DNA of 64,000 bases from Sipunculus nudus. Taxonomy: Eukaryota; Annelida; Sipuncula; Golfingiida; Sipunculidae. Shown here in pieces: positions 35,468 to 49,173 of the stretch. The stretch covers positions 2,108,001 through 2,172,000 of the forward strand of contig CM049310.1 of NCBI GenBank assembly GCA_026874595.1, read 5' to 3'. Each line of letters starts with the position of its first letter. The stretch's first letter is position 1. A program made the translations under genes and the position numbers. The notes under the pieces are model-generated. The model was not told the DNA's origin. It did not search any database and saw only the letters and a program-made list of their open reading frames with translations.

Positions 35468-36462
35468 CCTTTTATTGTCTGTGTGACACATTTCAAATAT
35501 TTTAAATTAAGTATAAGATTAAAAAAATAAAGTTTATGTTAATTCTAAACCATTTTAAATATAAAATATTCCATAATTAACTCATAAATGAAACCAAAGT
35601 CTATATTATATTTATTCATATATTTCATTTGTAATATATATAAATATAATTATCTGGATAGTGGGGTTGATTACATTGACATCCCACCCTTCCCAAAAAG
35701 TGGAGGGGATATATACTCCTTATCCCCACCCACCCCTATATTGACACCCTGGCATAAGCATAAATTAAGATAAAAAAAATAATAGTCCACAAAATGAAGT
35801 TAAAATCAATAAATTGTAGCACTAAGTCATAGTGAAAAATAACTTTAACAATTACTTAAGATTTCAGTATCAATTAAAAACAGCTTAGCTCCATTTCCTA
35901 CTGATTTCCATTGACCAAAAAATTAATATGGATTATACACCAGTGATTACTGAGGGTCACATGATGGAACCAAATGGATGGACCACAGATATTTCAAATG
36001 TAATATATATTTCATTAAAATATACAAATGTAACTCGATCTCTGATGGGGTGGTTCCACTCTGAGATTGAAGACCTCACTCTGAGGTTGAAGAAATACCT
36101 GGTTTTAATTAACCTGATTGACAGATTTTAAATATAAATTGTAATTCAACATGGTTTAGACAAGTTTTTGTATTACACCAGCCATGAAACATGACTCACA
36201 GGCCTTTTTTTTTAATTAACAGGCTGTTTTTTCCAACAAAGAGGCAATCCATCTGCTTACAGATAATCCAGGAATTCCTTCACTCCTGTTGAAAAAAAAT
36301 AGTGTAAAAGGGGCGATTACACAGAGTGTAGCTGACTTTTATAAACAGGGTTAATACTATATAACATGACCAGTGAGTGCTGGAGCAGGCACTGTTTGTA
36401 CCACCAGCAGGCTTGAGCTGCCAGATGGCCCTCATTAGTGGACAGTTCCGGAGTAGATCTAT

Positions 36463-36900
36463 TGCATTGTGAAAAACCAGGAAACATATTACTTACTTAA
36501 CATGATATCTGTTAAAGCTAGAGGACCTTTTTCAAGCATAGAACAGTATTTAATTAAGATTATATGCCAACAAATAGATCAGTATTTTGCAATTCTAATT
36601 AATTATTAGCATATAAATGTAAAATCATTACCTAAAAGCCAGTGCATTTTTTTTCATGTAAGCACAGTTGATTTTAGTTTTCATATGATGGACAGATAAG
36701 GTTTACAGCTTTTATAATCTGAATGTGAAAGTAGTTGATAAAGAAATGCAGCTTCTATATAAGTTTTAGAATACCAGGTCTTTTGATAACTGTTACATCA
36801 GGCAAGGTTTCAGTCTAGTTGTGTAGCAATGCACCCTGCTGGGCTTGTTATGTAAGGTATACTTGGGCAGCCAGCTGATTCTAGGCCAGGCTGTCTAAAG
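36463..36900 (-). repeat. R1 fragment, right of the nested element
   Basis: Continues the R1 order seen at 50460-50800 (ATTAAGATTATATGCCAACA near 36553; AGCACAGTTGATTTTAGTTTTC near 36660), more diverged than other copies. Confidence 0.6.
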
Positions 36901-37512
36901 TAAGCACCACTGAGAGCTCTGATAGGTACTAGTTGGCACATTTTAAGGTTTAAGAATTGCAATAAGACACTTATATTCATTAACAATCCTGTTTTTATGT
37001 GTAGAATTAATGCACGTGTTCTGCAATCTATATCTTAAGTATAAAGCTGTTAATATAAATGATAAATTAAAACCATGATAGGAGGAATACTTTTATAGCC
37101 ATGATTAAATTGTTTGGAATTTGTATATGGAAATTTTTCATCTGTTTTCAAAATTATTAATAACAACACATTTCTGTTGGTCAGATGTATCCTTTCATTT
37201 AACTTTTAGGCACTTATTTTTTTTTCCTTATTGCTTTATTAAATGGTTTCAGGATTCAGTTTTCATGTATTGCACAGTAAAATATATACTTAACAGATTA
37301 AATTAACGCTCATTTGAAAATTGATTTTTTTTAAATTTTCACAGCATTTTATATCAGTTGATAAATTAAATGTGTATTATCTTACTTCTATTAATCTTCA
37401 CTTTCTTTCTTATTCTATCATTGACAGATGTTCATACATTCCCGTGGTTAGTTCATGCACATATTACTGTCACGTTCCTTCAGCACCTGAGTTATAGACC
37501 ATTAAACTGCTC
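36901..37512. other. No gene seen
   Basis: A hydrophobic open frame at 37370-37573 runs into the array and is judged accidental. No exon signals supported. Confidence 0.5.
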
Positions 37513-40500
37513 GGACAGTATTAGTTCAGCAAACCTATGTATGATTATCACCAGTAAGCAGGGTCAGTATTAGTTCAGCAAACCTATGTATGATTATCAC
37601 CAGTAAGCAGGGTCAGTATTAGTTCAGCAAACCTACCTATGATTATCACCAGTAAGCAGGGTCAGTATTAGTTCAGCAAACCTATGTATGATTATCACCA
37701 GTAAGCAGGGTCAGTATTAGTTCAGCAAACCTACCTATGATTATCACCAGTAAGCAGGGTCAGTATTAGTTCAGCAAACCTACGTATGGTTATCACCAGT
37801 AAGCAGGGTCAGTATTAGTTCAGCAAACCTGTGTATGATTATCACCAGTAAGCAGGGTCAGTATTAGTTCAGCAAACCTGTGTATGATTATCACCAGTAA
37901 GCAGGGTCAGTATTAGATCAGCAAACCTGTGTATGATTATCACCAGTAAGCAGGGTCAGTATTAGTTCAGCAAACCTGTGTATGATTATCACCAGTAAGC
38001 AGGGTCAGTATTAGATCAGCAAACCTGTGTATGATTATCACCAGTAAGCAGGGTCAGTATTAGTTCAGCAAACCTATGTATGATTATCACCAGTAAGCAG
38101 GGTCAGTATTAGTTCAGCAAACCTGTGTATGATTATCACCAGTAAGCAGGGTCAGTATTAGTTCAGCAAACCTGTGTATGATTATCACCAGTAAGCAGGG
38201 TCAGTATTAGTTCAGCAAACCTATGTATGATTATCACCAGTAAGCAGGGTCAGTATTAGTTCAGCAAACCTGTGTATGATTATCACCAGTAAGCAGGGTC
38301 AGTATTAGTTCAGCAAACCTGTGTATGATTATCACCAGTAAGCAGGGTCAGTATTAGTTCAGCAAACCTGTGTATGATTATCACCAGTAAGCAGGGTCAG
38401 TATTAGTTCAGCAAACCTGTGTATGATTATCACCAGTAAGCAGGGTCAGTATTAGTTCAGCAAACCTGTGTATGATTATCACCAGTAAGCAGGGTCAGTA
38501 TTATTTAAGCAAACCTGTGTATGATTATCACCAGTAAGCAGGGTCAGTATTAGTTCAGCAAACCTGTGTATGATTATCACCAGTAAGCAGGGTCAGTATT
38601 AGTTCAGCAAACCTGTGTATGGTTATCACCAGTAAGCAGGGTTAGTATAAGTTCAGCATACCTGTGTATGATTATCACCAGTAAGCAGGGTCGGTATTAG
38701 TTCAGCAAACCTATGTATGATTATCACCAGTAAGCAGGGTCAGTATTAGTTCAGCAAACCCGTGTATGATTATCACCAGTAAGCAGGGTCAGTATTAGTT
38801 CAGCAAACCTGAGTATGATTATCACCAGTAAGCAGGGTCAGTATTAGTTCAGCAAACCTATGTATGGTTATCACCAGTAAGCAGGGTCAGTATTAGTTCA
38901 GCAAACCTGTGTATGATTATCACCAGTAAGCAGGGTCAGTATTAGTTCATCAAACCTGTGTATGATTATCACCAGTAAGCAGGGTCAGTATTAGTTCAGC
39001 AAACCTGTGTATGATCATCACCAGTAAGCAGGGTCAGTATTAGTTCAGCAAACCTATGTATGATTATCACCAGTAAGCAGGGTCAGTATTAGTTCAGCAA
39101 ACCTGTGTATGATTATCACCAGTAAGCAGGGTCAGTATTAGTTCAGCAAACCTATGTATGATTATCACCAGTAAGCAGGGTCAGTATTAGTTCAGCAAAC
39201 CTATGTATGATTATCACCAGTAAGCAGGGTCAGTATTAGTTCAGGAAACCTGTGTATGATCATCACCAGTAAGCAGGGTCAGTATTAGTTCAGCAAACCT
39301 ATGTATGATTATCACCAGTAAGCAGGGTCAGTATTAGTTCAGGAAACCTGTGTATGATTATCACCAGTAAGCAGGGTCAGTATTAGTTCAGCAAACCTAT
39401 GTATGATTATCACCAGTAAGCAGGGTCAGTATTAGTTCAGCAAACCTATGTATGATTATCACCAGTAAGCAGGGTCAGTATTAGTTCATCAAACCCGTGT
39501 ATGATTATCACCAGTAAGCAGGGTCAGTATTAGTTCAGCAAACCTATGTATGATTATCACCAGTAAGCAGGGTCAGTATTAGTTCAGCAAACCCGTGTAT
39601 GATTATCACCAGTAAGCAGGGTCGGTATTAGTTCAGCAAACCTATGTATGATTATCACCAGTAAGCAGGGTCAGTATTAGTTCAGCAAACCCGTGTATGA
39701 TTATCACCAGTAAGCAGGGTCGGTATTAGTTGAGCAAACCTATGTATGATTATCACCAGTAAGCAGGGTCAGTATTAGTTCAGCAAACCCGTGTATGATT
39801 ATCACCAGTAAGCAGGGTCGGTATTAGTTCAGCAAACCTATGTATGATTATCACCAGTAAGCAGGGTCAGTATTAGTTCAGCAAACCCGTGTATGATTAT
39901 CACCAGTAAGCAGGGTCGGTATTAGTTCAGCAAACCTATGTATGATTATCACCAGTAAGCAGGGTCAGTATTAGTTCAGCAAACCCGTGTATGATTATCA
40001 CCAGTAAGCAGGGTCAGTATTAGTTCAGCAAACCTGTGTATGATTATCACCAGTAAGCAGGGTCAGTATTAGTTCAGCAAACCTAGGTATGATTATCACC
40101 AGTAAGCAGGGTCAGTATTAGTTCAACAAACCTGTGTATGATTATCACAAGTAAGCAGGGTCAGTATTAGTTCATCAAACCTGTGTATGATTATCACCAG
40201 TAAGCAGGGTCAGTATTAGTTCAGCAAACCTGTGTATGATCATCACCAGTAAGCAGGGTCAGTATTAGTTCAGCAAACCTATGTATGATTATCACCAGTA
40301 AGCAGGGTCAGTATTAGTTCATCAAACCTGTGTATGATTATCACCAGTAAGCAGGGTCAGTATTAGTTCAGGAAACCTGTGTATGATCATCACCAGTAAG
40401 CAGGGTCAGTATTAGTTCAGCAAACCTATGTATGATTATCACCAGTAAGCAGGGTCAGTATTAGTTCAGCAAACCTGTGTATGATTATCACCAGTAAGCA

Positions 40501-43500
40501 GGGTCAGTATTAGTTCAGCAAACCTATGTATGATTATCACCAGTAAGCAGGGTCAGTATTAGTTCAGCAAACCTATGTATGATTATCACCAGTAAGCAGG
40601 GTCAGTATTAGTTCATCAAACCTGTGTATGATTATCACCAGTAAGCAGGGTCAGTATTAGTTCAGCAAACCTATGTATGATTATCACCAGTAAGCAGGGT
40701 CAGTATTAGTTCAGCAAACCCGTGTATGATTATCACCAGTAAGCAGGGTCGGTATTAGTTCAGCAAACCTATGTATGATTATCACCAGTAAGCAGGGTCA
40801 GTATTAGTTCAGCAAACCCGTGTATGATTATCACCAGTAAGCAGGGTCGGTATTAGTTCAGCAAACCTATGTATGATTATCACCAGTAAGCAGGGTCAGT
40901 ATTAGTTCAGCAAACCCGTGTATGATTATCACCAGTAAGCAGGGTCGGTATTAGTTCAGCAAACCTATGTATGATTATCACCAGTAAGCAGGGTCAGTAT
41001 TAGTTCAGCAAACCCGTGTATGATTATCACCAGTAAGCAGGGTCGGTATTAGTTCAGCAAACCTATGTATGATTATCACCAGTAAGCAGGGTCAGTATTA
41101 GTTCAGCAAACCCGTGTATGATTATCACCAGTAAGCAGGGTCAGTATTAGTTCAGCAAACCTGTGTATGATTATCACCAGTAAGCAGGGTCAGTATTAGT
41201 TCAGCAAACCTATGTATGATTATCACCAGTAAGCAGGGTCAGTATTAGTTCAGCAAACCTGTGTATGATTATCACCAGTAAGCAGGGTCAGTATTAGTTC
41301 ATCAAACCTGTGTATGATTATCACCAGTAAGCAGGGTCAGTATTAGTTCAGCAAACCTATGTATGATTATCACCAGTAAGCAGGGTCAGTATTAGTTCAG
41401 CAAACCTGTGTATGATTATCACCAGTAAGCAGGGTCAGTATTAGTTCAGCAAACCTATGTATGATTATCACCAGTAAGCAGGGTCAGTATTAGTTCAGCA
41501 AACCTATGTATGATTATCACCAGTAAGCAGGGTCAGTATTAGTTCAGCAAACCTATGTATGATTATCACCAGTAAGCAGGGTCAGTATTAGTTCAGCAAA
41601 CCTATGTATGATTATCACCAGTAAGCAGGGTCGGTATTAGTTCAGCAAACCTATGTATGATTATCACCAGTAAGCAGGGTTAGTATTAGTTCAGCAAACC
41701 CGTGTATGATTATCACCAGTAAGCAGGGTCAGTATTAGTTCAGCAAACCTGTGTATGATTATCACCAGTAAGCAGGGTCAGTATTAGTTCAGCAAACTTA
41801 TGCATGATTATCACCAGTAAGCAGGGTCAGTATTAGTTCAGCAAACCTGTGTATGATTATCACCAGTAAGCAGGCTCATTATTAGTTCATCAAACCTGTG
41901 TATGATTATCACCAGTAAGCAGGGTCAGTATTAGTTCAGCAAACCTATGTATGATTATCACCAGTAAGCAGGGTCAGTATTAGTTCAGCAAACCTGTGTA
42001 TGATTATCACCAGTAAGCAGGGTCAGTATTAGTTCAGCAAACCTATGTATGATTATCACCAGTAAGCAGGGTCAGTATTAGTTCAGCAAACCTATGTATG
42101 ATTATCACCAGTAAGCAGGGTCAGTATTAGTTCAGCAAACCTATGTATGATTATCACCAGTAAGCAGGGTCAGTATTAGTTCATCAAACCTGTGTATGAT
42201 TATCACCAGTAAGCAGGGTCAGTATTAGTTCAGCAAACCTGTGTATGATTATTACCAGTAAGCAGGGTCAGTATTAGTTCAGCAAACCTGTGTATGATTA
42301 TCACCAGAAAGCAGGGTCAGTATTAGTTCAGCAAACCTGTGTATGATTATCACCAGTAAGCAGGGTCAGTATTAGTTCAGCAAACCTGTGTATGATTATC
42401 ACCAGTAAGCAGGGTCAGTATTAGTTCAGCAAACCTATGTATGATTATCACCAGTAAGCAGGGTCAGTATTAGTTCAGCAAACCTATGTATGATTATCAC
42501 CAGTAAGCAGGGTCAGTATTAGTTCAGCAAACCTATGTATGATTATCACCAGTAAGCAGGGTCAGTATTAGTTCAGCAAACCTATGTATGATTATCACCA
42601 GTAAGCAGGGTCAGTATTAGTTCAGCAAACCTGTGTATGATTATCACCAGTAAGCAGGGTCAGTATTAGTTCAGCAAACCTGTGTATGATTATCACCAGT
42701 AAGCAGGGTCAGTATCAGTTCAGCAAACCTATGTATGATTATCACCAGTAAGCAGGGTCAGTATCAGTTCAGCAAACCTATGTATGATTATCACCAGTAA
42801 GCAGGGTCAGTATTAGTTCAGCAAACCTGTGTATGATTATCACCAGTAAGCAGGGTCAGTATTAGTTCAGCAAACCTGTGTATGATTATCACCAGTAAGC
42901 AGGGTCAGTATTAGTTCAGCAAACCTGTGTATGATTATCACCAGTAAGCAGGGTCAGTATTAGTTCAGCAAACCTATGTATGATTATCACCAGTAAGCAG
43001 GGTCAGTATTAGTTCAGCAAACCTGTGTATGATTATCACCAGTAAGCAGGGTCAGTATCAGTTCAGCAAACCTATGTATGATTATCACCAGTAAGCAGGG
43101 TCAGTATTAGTTCAGCAAACCTGTGTATGATTATCACCAGTAAGCAGGGTCAGTATTAGTTCAGCAAACCTATGTATGATTATCACCAGTAAGCAGGGAC
43201 AGTATTACTTCAGCAAACCTATGTATGATTATCACCAGTAAGCAGGGTCAGTATTAGTTCAGCAAACCTATGTATGATTATCACCAGTAAGCAGGGTCAG
43301 TATTAGTTCAGCAAACCTATGTATGATTATCACCAGTAAGCAGGGTCAGTATTAGTTCATCAAACCTGTGTATGATTATCACCAGTAAGCAGGGTCAGTA
43401 TTAGTTCAGCAAACCTATGTATGATTATCACCAGTAAGCAGGGTCAGTATTAGTTCAGCAAACCTATGTATGATTATCACCAGTAAGCAGGGTCAGTATT

Positions 43501-46500
43501 AGTTCAGCAAACCTGTGTATGATTATCACCAGTAAGCAGGGTCAGTATTAGTTCAGCAAACCTATGTATGATTATCACCAGTAAGCAGGGTCAGTATTAG
43601 TTCAGCAAACCCATGTATGATTATCACCAGTAAGCAGGGTCAGTATTAGTTCATCAAACCTGTGTATGATTATCACCAGTAAGCAGGGTCAGTATTAGTT
43701 CAGCAAACCTGTGTATGATTATCACCAGTAAGCAGGGTCAGTATTAGTTCATCAAACCTGTGTATGATTATCACCAGTAAGCAGGGTCAGTATTAGTTCA
43801 GCAAACCTATGTATGATTATCACCAGTAAGCAGGGTCAGTATTAGTTCATCAAACCTGTGTATGATTATCACCAGTAAGCAGGGACAGTATTACTTCAGC
43901 AAACCTATGTATGATTATCACCAGTAAGCAGGGTCAGTATTAGTTCAGCAAACCTATGTATGATTATCACCAGTAAGCAGGGTCAGTATTAGTTCAGCAA
44001 ACCTGTGTATGATTATCACCAGTAAGCAGGGTCAGTATTAGTTCAGCAAACCTATGTATGATTATCACCAGTAAGCAGGGTCAGTATTAGTTCATCAAAC
44101 CTGTGTATGATTATCACCAGTAAGCAGGGTCAGTATTAGTTCAGCAAACCTATGTATGATTATCACCAGTAAGCAGGGTCAGTATTAGTTCAGCAAACCT
44201 ATGTATGATTATCACCAGTAAGCAGGGTCAGTATTAGTTCATCAAACCTGTGTATGATTATCACCAGTAAGCAGGGTCAGTATTAGTTCAGCAAACCTAT
44301 GTATGATTATCACCAGTAAGCAGGGTCAGTATTAGTTCAGCAAACCTATGTATGATTATCACCAGTAAGCAGGGTCAGTATTAGTTCAGCAAACCTATGT
44401 ATGATTATCACCAGTAAGCAGGGTCAGTATTAGTTCAGCAAACCTATGTATGATTATCACCAGTAAGCAGGGTCAGTATTAGTTCAGCAAACCTATGTAT
44501 GATTATCACCAGTAAGCAGGGTCAGTATTAGTTCAGCAAACCTATGTATGATCATCACCAGTAAGCAGGGTCAGTATTAGTTCAGCAAACCTATGTATGA
44601 TTATCACCAGTAAGCAGGGTCAGTATTAGTTCAGCAAACCTATGTATGATTATCACCAGTAAGCAGGGTCAGTATTAGTTCAGCAAACCTGTGTATGATT
44701 ATCACCAGTAAGCAGGGTCGGTATTAGTTCAGCAAACCTGTGTATGATTATCACCAGTAAGCAGGGTCGGTATTAGTTCAGCAAACCTGTGTATGATTAT
44801 CACCAGTAAGCAGGGTCAGAATTAGTTCAGCAAACCTATGTATGATTATCACCAGTAAGCAGGGTCAGTATTAGTTCAGCAAACCTATGTATGATTATCA
44901 CCAGTAAGCAGGGTCAGTATTAGTTCAGCAAACCTATGTATGATTATCACCAGTAAGCAGGGTCAGTATTAGTTCAGCAAACCTGTGTATGATTATCACC
45001 AGTAAGCAGGGTCAGTATTAGTTCAGCAAACCTGTGTATGATTATCACCAGTAAGCAGGGTCAGTATTAGTTCAGCAAACCTGTGTATGATTATCACCAG
45101 TAAGCAGGGTCAGTATTAGTTCAGCAAACCTGTGTATGATTATCACCAGTAAGCAGGGTCAGTATTAGTTCAGCAAACCTGTGTATGATTATCACCAGTA
45201 AGCAGGGTCAGTATTAGTTCAGCAAACCTGTGTATGATTATCACCAGTAAGCAGGGTCAGTATTAGTTCAGCAAACCTATGTATGATTATCACCAGTAAG
45301 CAGGGTCAGTATTAGTTCAGCAAACCTATGTATGATTATCACCAGTAAGCAGGGTCAGTATTAGTTCAGCAAACCTGTGTATGATTATCACCAGTAAGCA
45401 GGGTCAGTATTAGTTCAGCAAACCTGTGTATGATTATCACCAGTAAGCAGGGTCGGTATTAGTTCAGCAAACCTATGTATGATTATCACCAGTAAGCAGG
45501 GTCAGTATTAGTTCAGCAAACCTGTGTATGATTATCACCAGTAAGCAGGGTCAGTATTAGTTCAGCAAACCTGTGTATGATTATCACCAGTAAGCAGGGT
45601 CAGTATTAGTTCAGCAAACCTGTGTATGATTATCACCAGTAAGCAGGGTCAGTATTAGTTCAGCAAACCTGTGTATGATTATCACCAGTAAGCAGGGTCA
45701 GTATTAGTTCAGCAAACCTATGTATGATTATCACCAGTAAGCAGGGTCGGTCTTAGTTCAGCAAACCTATGTATGATTATCACCAGTAAGCAGGGTCAGT
45801 ATTAGTTCAGCAAACCTATGTATGATTATCACCAGTAAGCAGAGTCAGTATTAGTTCAGCAAACCTATGTATGATTATCACCAGTAAGCAGGGTCAGTAT
45901 TAGTTCAGCAAACCTGTGTATGATTATCACCAGTGAGCAGGGTCAGTATTAATTCAGCAAACCTATGTATGATTATCACCAGTAAGCAGGGTCAGTATTA
46001 GTTCAGCAAACCTGTGTATGATTATCACCAGTAAGCAGGGTCAGTATTAGTTCAGCAAACCTATGTATGGTTATCACCAGTAAGCAGGGTCAGTATGAGT
46101 TCAGCAAACCTGCGTATGATTATCACCAGTAAGCAGGGTCAGTATTAGTTCAGCAAACCTATGTATGATTATCACCAGTAAGCAGGGTCAGTATTAGTTC
46201 AGCAAACCTGTGTATGATTATCACCAGTAAGCAGGGTCAGTATTAGTTCAGCAAACCTGTATATGGTTATCACCAGTAAGCAGGGTCAGTATTAGTTCAG
46301 CAAACCTGTGTATGGTTATCACCAGTAAGCAGGGTCAGTATTAGTTCAGCAAACCTGCGTATGATTATCACCAGTAAGCAGGGTCAGTATTAGTTCAGCA
46401 AACCTGCGTATGATTATCACCAGTAAGCAGGGTCAGTATTAGTTCAGCAAACCTGCGTATGATTATCACCAGTAAGCAGGGTCAGTATTAGTTCAGCAAA

Positions 46501-47804
46501 CCTGTGTATGATTATCACCAGTAAGCAGGGTTAGTATTAGTTCAGCAAACCTGTGTATGATTATCACCAGTAAGCAGGGTCGGTATTAGTTCAGCAAACC
46601 TGTGTATGATTATCACCAGTAAGCAGGGTCGGTATTAGTTCAGCAAACCTGTGTATGATTATCACCAGTAAGCAGGGTCAGTATTAGTTCAGCAAACCTG
46701 TGTATGATTATCACCAGTAAGCAGGGACAGTATTAGTTCAGCAAACCTGTGTATGATTATCACCAGTAAGCAGGGTCAGTATTAGTTCAGCAAACCTGTG
46801 TATGATTATCACCAGTAAGCAGGGTCAGTATTAGTTCAGCAAACCTGTGTATGATTATCACCAGTAAGCAGGGACAGTATTAGTTCAGCAAACCTGTGTA
46901 TGATTATCACCAGTAAGCAGGGACAGTATTAGTTCAGCAAACCTGTGTATGATTATCACCAGTAAGCAGGGTCAGTATTAGTTCAGCAAACCTGTGTATG
47001 GTTATCACCAGTAAGCAGGGTCAGTATTAGTTCAGCAAACCTGTGTATGATTATCACCAGTAAGCAGGGTCAGTATTAGTTCAGCAAACCTATGTATGAT
47101 TATCACCAGTAAGCAGGGTCAGTATTAGTTCAGCAAACCTGTGTATGATTATCACCGGTAAGCAGGGTCAGTATTAGTTCAGCAAACCTATGTATGATTA
47201 TCACCAGTAAGCAGGGTCGGTATTAGTTCAGCAAACCTGTGTATGATTATCATCAGTAAGCAGGGTCGGTATTAGTTCAGCAAACCTGCGTATGATTATC
47301 ACCAGTAAGCAGGGTCGGTATTAGTTCAGCAAACCTGTGTATGATTATCACCAGTAAGCAGGGTCAGTATTAGTTCAGCAAACCTGTGTATGATTATCAC
47401 CAGTAAGCAGGGTCAGTATTAGTTCAGCAAACCTGCGTATGATTATCACCAGTAAGCAGGGTTAGTATTAGTTCAGCAAACCTGCGTATGATTATCACCA
47501 GTAAGCAGGGTCGGTATTAGTTCAGCAAACCTGCGTATGATTATCACCAGTAAGCAGGGTCAGTATTAGTTCAGCAAACCTGCGTATGATTATTACCAGT
47601 AAGAAGGGTCAGTATTAGTTCAGCAAACCTGCGTATGATTTTCACCAGTAAGCAGGGTCAGTATTAGTTCAGCAAACCTGCGTATGATTATCACCAGTAA
47701 GCAGGGTCAGTATTAATTCAGCAAATTTATGTATGATTATCACTAGTAAGCAGGGTCAGTATTAGTTCAGCAAATTTATGTATAATTATCACCAGTAAGC
47801 ATGG
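37513..47804. repeat. 49-bp satellite array, about 210 copies
   Basis: Head-to-tail copies of a 49-bp unit (core GGGTCAGTATTAGTTCAGCA, then AACCTATGTATGATTATCAC, then CAGTAAGCA). Common variants are CCTATG, CCTGTG, CCCGTG and CCTGCG after the AAA, GTCGG for GTCAG, and TTCATC or TTCAGG for TTCAGC. Unit length stays at 49 almost throughout. Both edges are diverged (GGACAGTATT at the start, AAATTTATG units at the end), as expected for homogenisation in the interior. Variant patterns repeat every 23-25 units. No frame is open across it because 49 is not a multiple of three and units contain stops. Confidence 0.97.
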
Positions 47805-47828
47805 CCATTTTCCCTTAAATTTTCAAAT

Positions 47829-47831
<3 letters not shown>

Positions 47832-47899
<68 letters not shown>
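47832..47899. repeat. TA microsatellite beside the array
   Basis: About 68 bases of TA, 28 bases after the last 49-bp unit. Confidence 0.95.
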
Positions 47900-47904
<5 letters not shown>

Positions 47905-48166
47905 AATGTCTACTTTGCATTTGCTAAAATTTTCAAAAATTCTGTTGGGCGACGTGACCCATGGGTCCCTTTTTATGTACAATATTCCACATATATGTAC
48001 ACACATTAAACTTTTTAAAATTTGTGTCCATCAAAATGGATTTGTTGTTTTTATACGGAACTCTGTGATCTCGTGTTTGTATTTTTAAAGGGACATAATC
48101 AGGAGCAATATTATACATATTCTTTCATACTATCAGTTCAGTTTGCTTTATTTAAATATTTTCCAG
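47900..48166. other. R1 terminal motif and unassigned DNA
   Basis: GACGTGACCCATGGGTCCCT at 47951 is the R1 end motif without the rest of the element. Nothing else is recognised. Confidence 0.5.
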
Positions 48167-48240
48167 CAAAACAATCCCAGCACACAGTCTCAGTGCCTCG
48201 CATACGGCTGTTTTACACCTGGTTATGGCTCTGTGTGTTG
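48167..48240 (+). CDS. Possible isolated cysteine-rich exon
   Basis: A pyrimidine-containing acceptor (ATATTTTCCAG, ending 48166) and a strong donor (TTG|GTAAGC at 48241) bracket 74 bases. One frame reads QSQCLAYGCFTPGYGSVC, with four cysteines in 14 residues, phase 0 in and phase 2 out. The pattern looks like a small disulfide-rich secreted domain but matches no family I can name. No partner exons were found within about 2 kb. The satellite array lies just upstream, so the gene could span it or be a relic. Confidence 0.3.
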
Positions 48241-49173
48241 GTAAGCGCAGTCCACATGTCTGTTTACCATAACAAGGCCGCTTGACCGGAGGTCCGATCG
48301 AGAGCCGCAACACGTAGTGTTGAAACATGTATAATTACATTTTCTGGGCCAAGTCAGTCAGGGCATCTCCTGATTGACACCTGTAGTGGCTCCAAGATGC
48401 CCGCTGTGTTAGTGTGATCTGCGCCCGGTCCAATGTTTTTAACACTCGTTTACAGGGTAAGCAAACGGTTTCAAGGCAATATTTTGCCAGTTACAGATTT
48501 AATTTAAAGGGAAGAAGCTATTTTTCGTGATGATTCAACATGCTTCAATTGGTGATTGGGCCCATTTAAAAAAAAGGTGAAAACTAGTGACTCATAGGCC
48601 ATGTTGCCACCATCACCAAAGCATGTCTTCGCATGAAGCAGGTTGGTGTAACATGCTAGAACTGGACTTTGTCTTACAGGGGCGTAGCTTGGGTGCCGGA
48701 AGAGGCCATGCGGCTTGACTTAAACGGACAAACACGAACGTTAAGTGAAAAGCCAGTGACATGCATATCATTATACTGATAGAACCCAGTGTTTATAGGG
48801 AGTCAAGGGAATATGTTTCTTTTGATAATATTGTTATGAAATATTATCACTCACTTGCACTCGCACAAAGGGTGCGTATTTGTCTTTCTGGATGTTGTTT
48901 TATCAATCATTCTCTCGAGTGCTTATATGTACAATAACAAAGCACTTTGTTTGGCAGATTAGAAAGTCACAAAATCTGATGTTGAACTGTTACTCATTAG
49001 CTCCTTTTGCTTGGGAGCTGTAAATTTAACACAGACAAACTCTGAGCAAAAATACCAATGCATGGTTTCATTGTTAAATTTTTCTGCTGAAATGACGCAA
49101 AAAACTTACAGGGTGCATACCGACACTAAGGCCTCTCCATAGAATATAAACTAGATGTGTCGGAACGACACGA
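48241..49173. other. No gene seen
   Basis: Contains GGGGCGTAGCTTGGGTGCC near 48679, resembling a common repeat fragment. No exon supported. Confidence 0.45.

Larger units (their letters stand above)
34612..36462. mobile_element. 1.85-kb TIR element nested in an R1 copy
   Basis: Left end ATAGACCTTATCCGGAACT; reverse complement of the right end ATAGATCTACTCCGGAACT (16 of 19 identical). Subterminal GGTGGTACAAACAGTG on the left (about 34658) is exactly mirrored near 36385. Flanks are the two halves of one R1 copy: ATGGGCATCAACATG on the left and TGCATTGTGAAAAACCAGG on the right. An uninterrupted R1 copy near 54120 (minus strand) serves as the empty site. The interior is non-coding with a G16 tract and TA repeats. 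Confidence 0.75.

Noticed and set aside
37370-37573. Open frame with a signal-peptide-like start (MCIILLLLIFTFFLILSLTD)
   Set aside because: AT-rich DNA readily gives hydrophobic residues. The frame runs into the satellite and has no domain or splice context.
37513-47804. CRISPR-like regular array
   Set aside because: There are no spacers: the whole 49-bp unit repeats without unique inserts, no cas genes are present, and the genome is eukaryotic. It is a satellite.
47827-48009. Tyr-Ile repeat proteins over TA microsatellites (also 26177-26585 and 60651-60863)
   Set aside because: Pure translation of TA repeats; no coding evidence.
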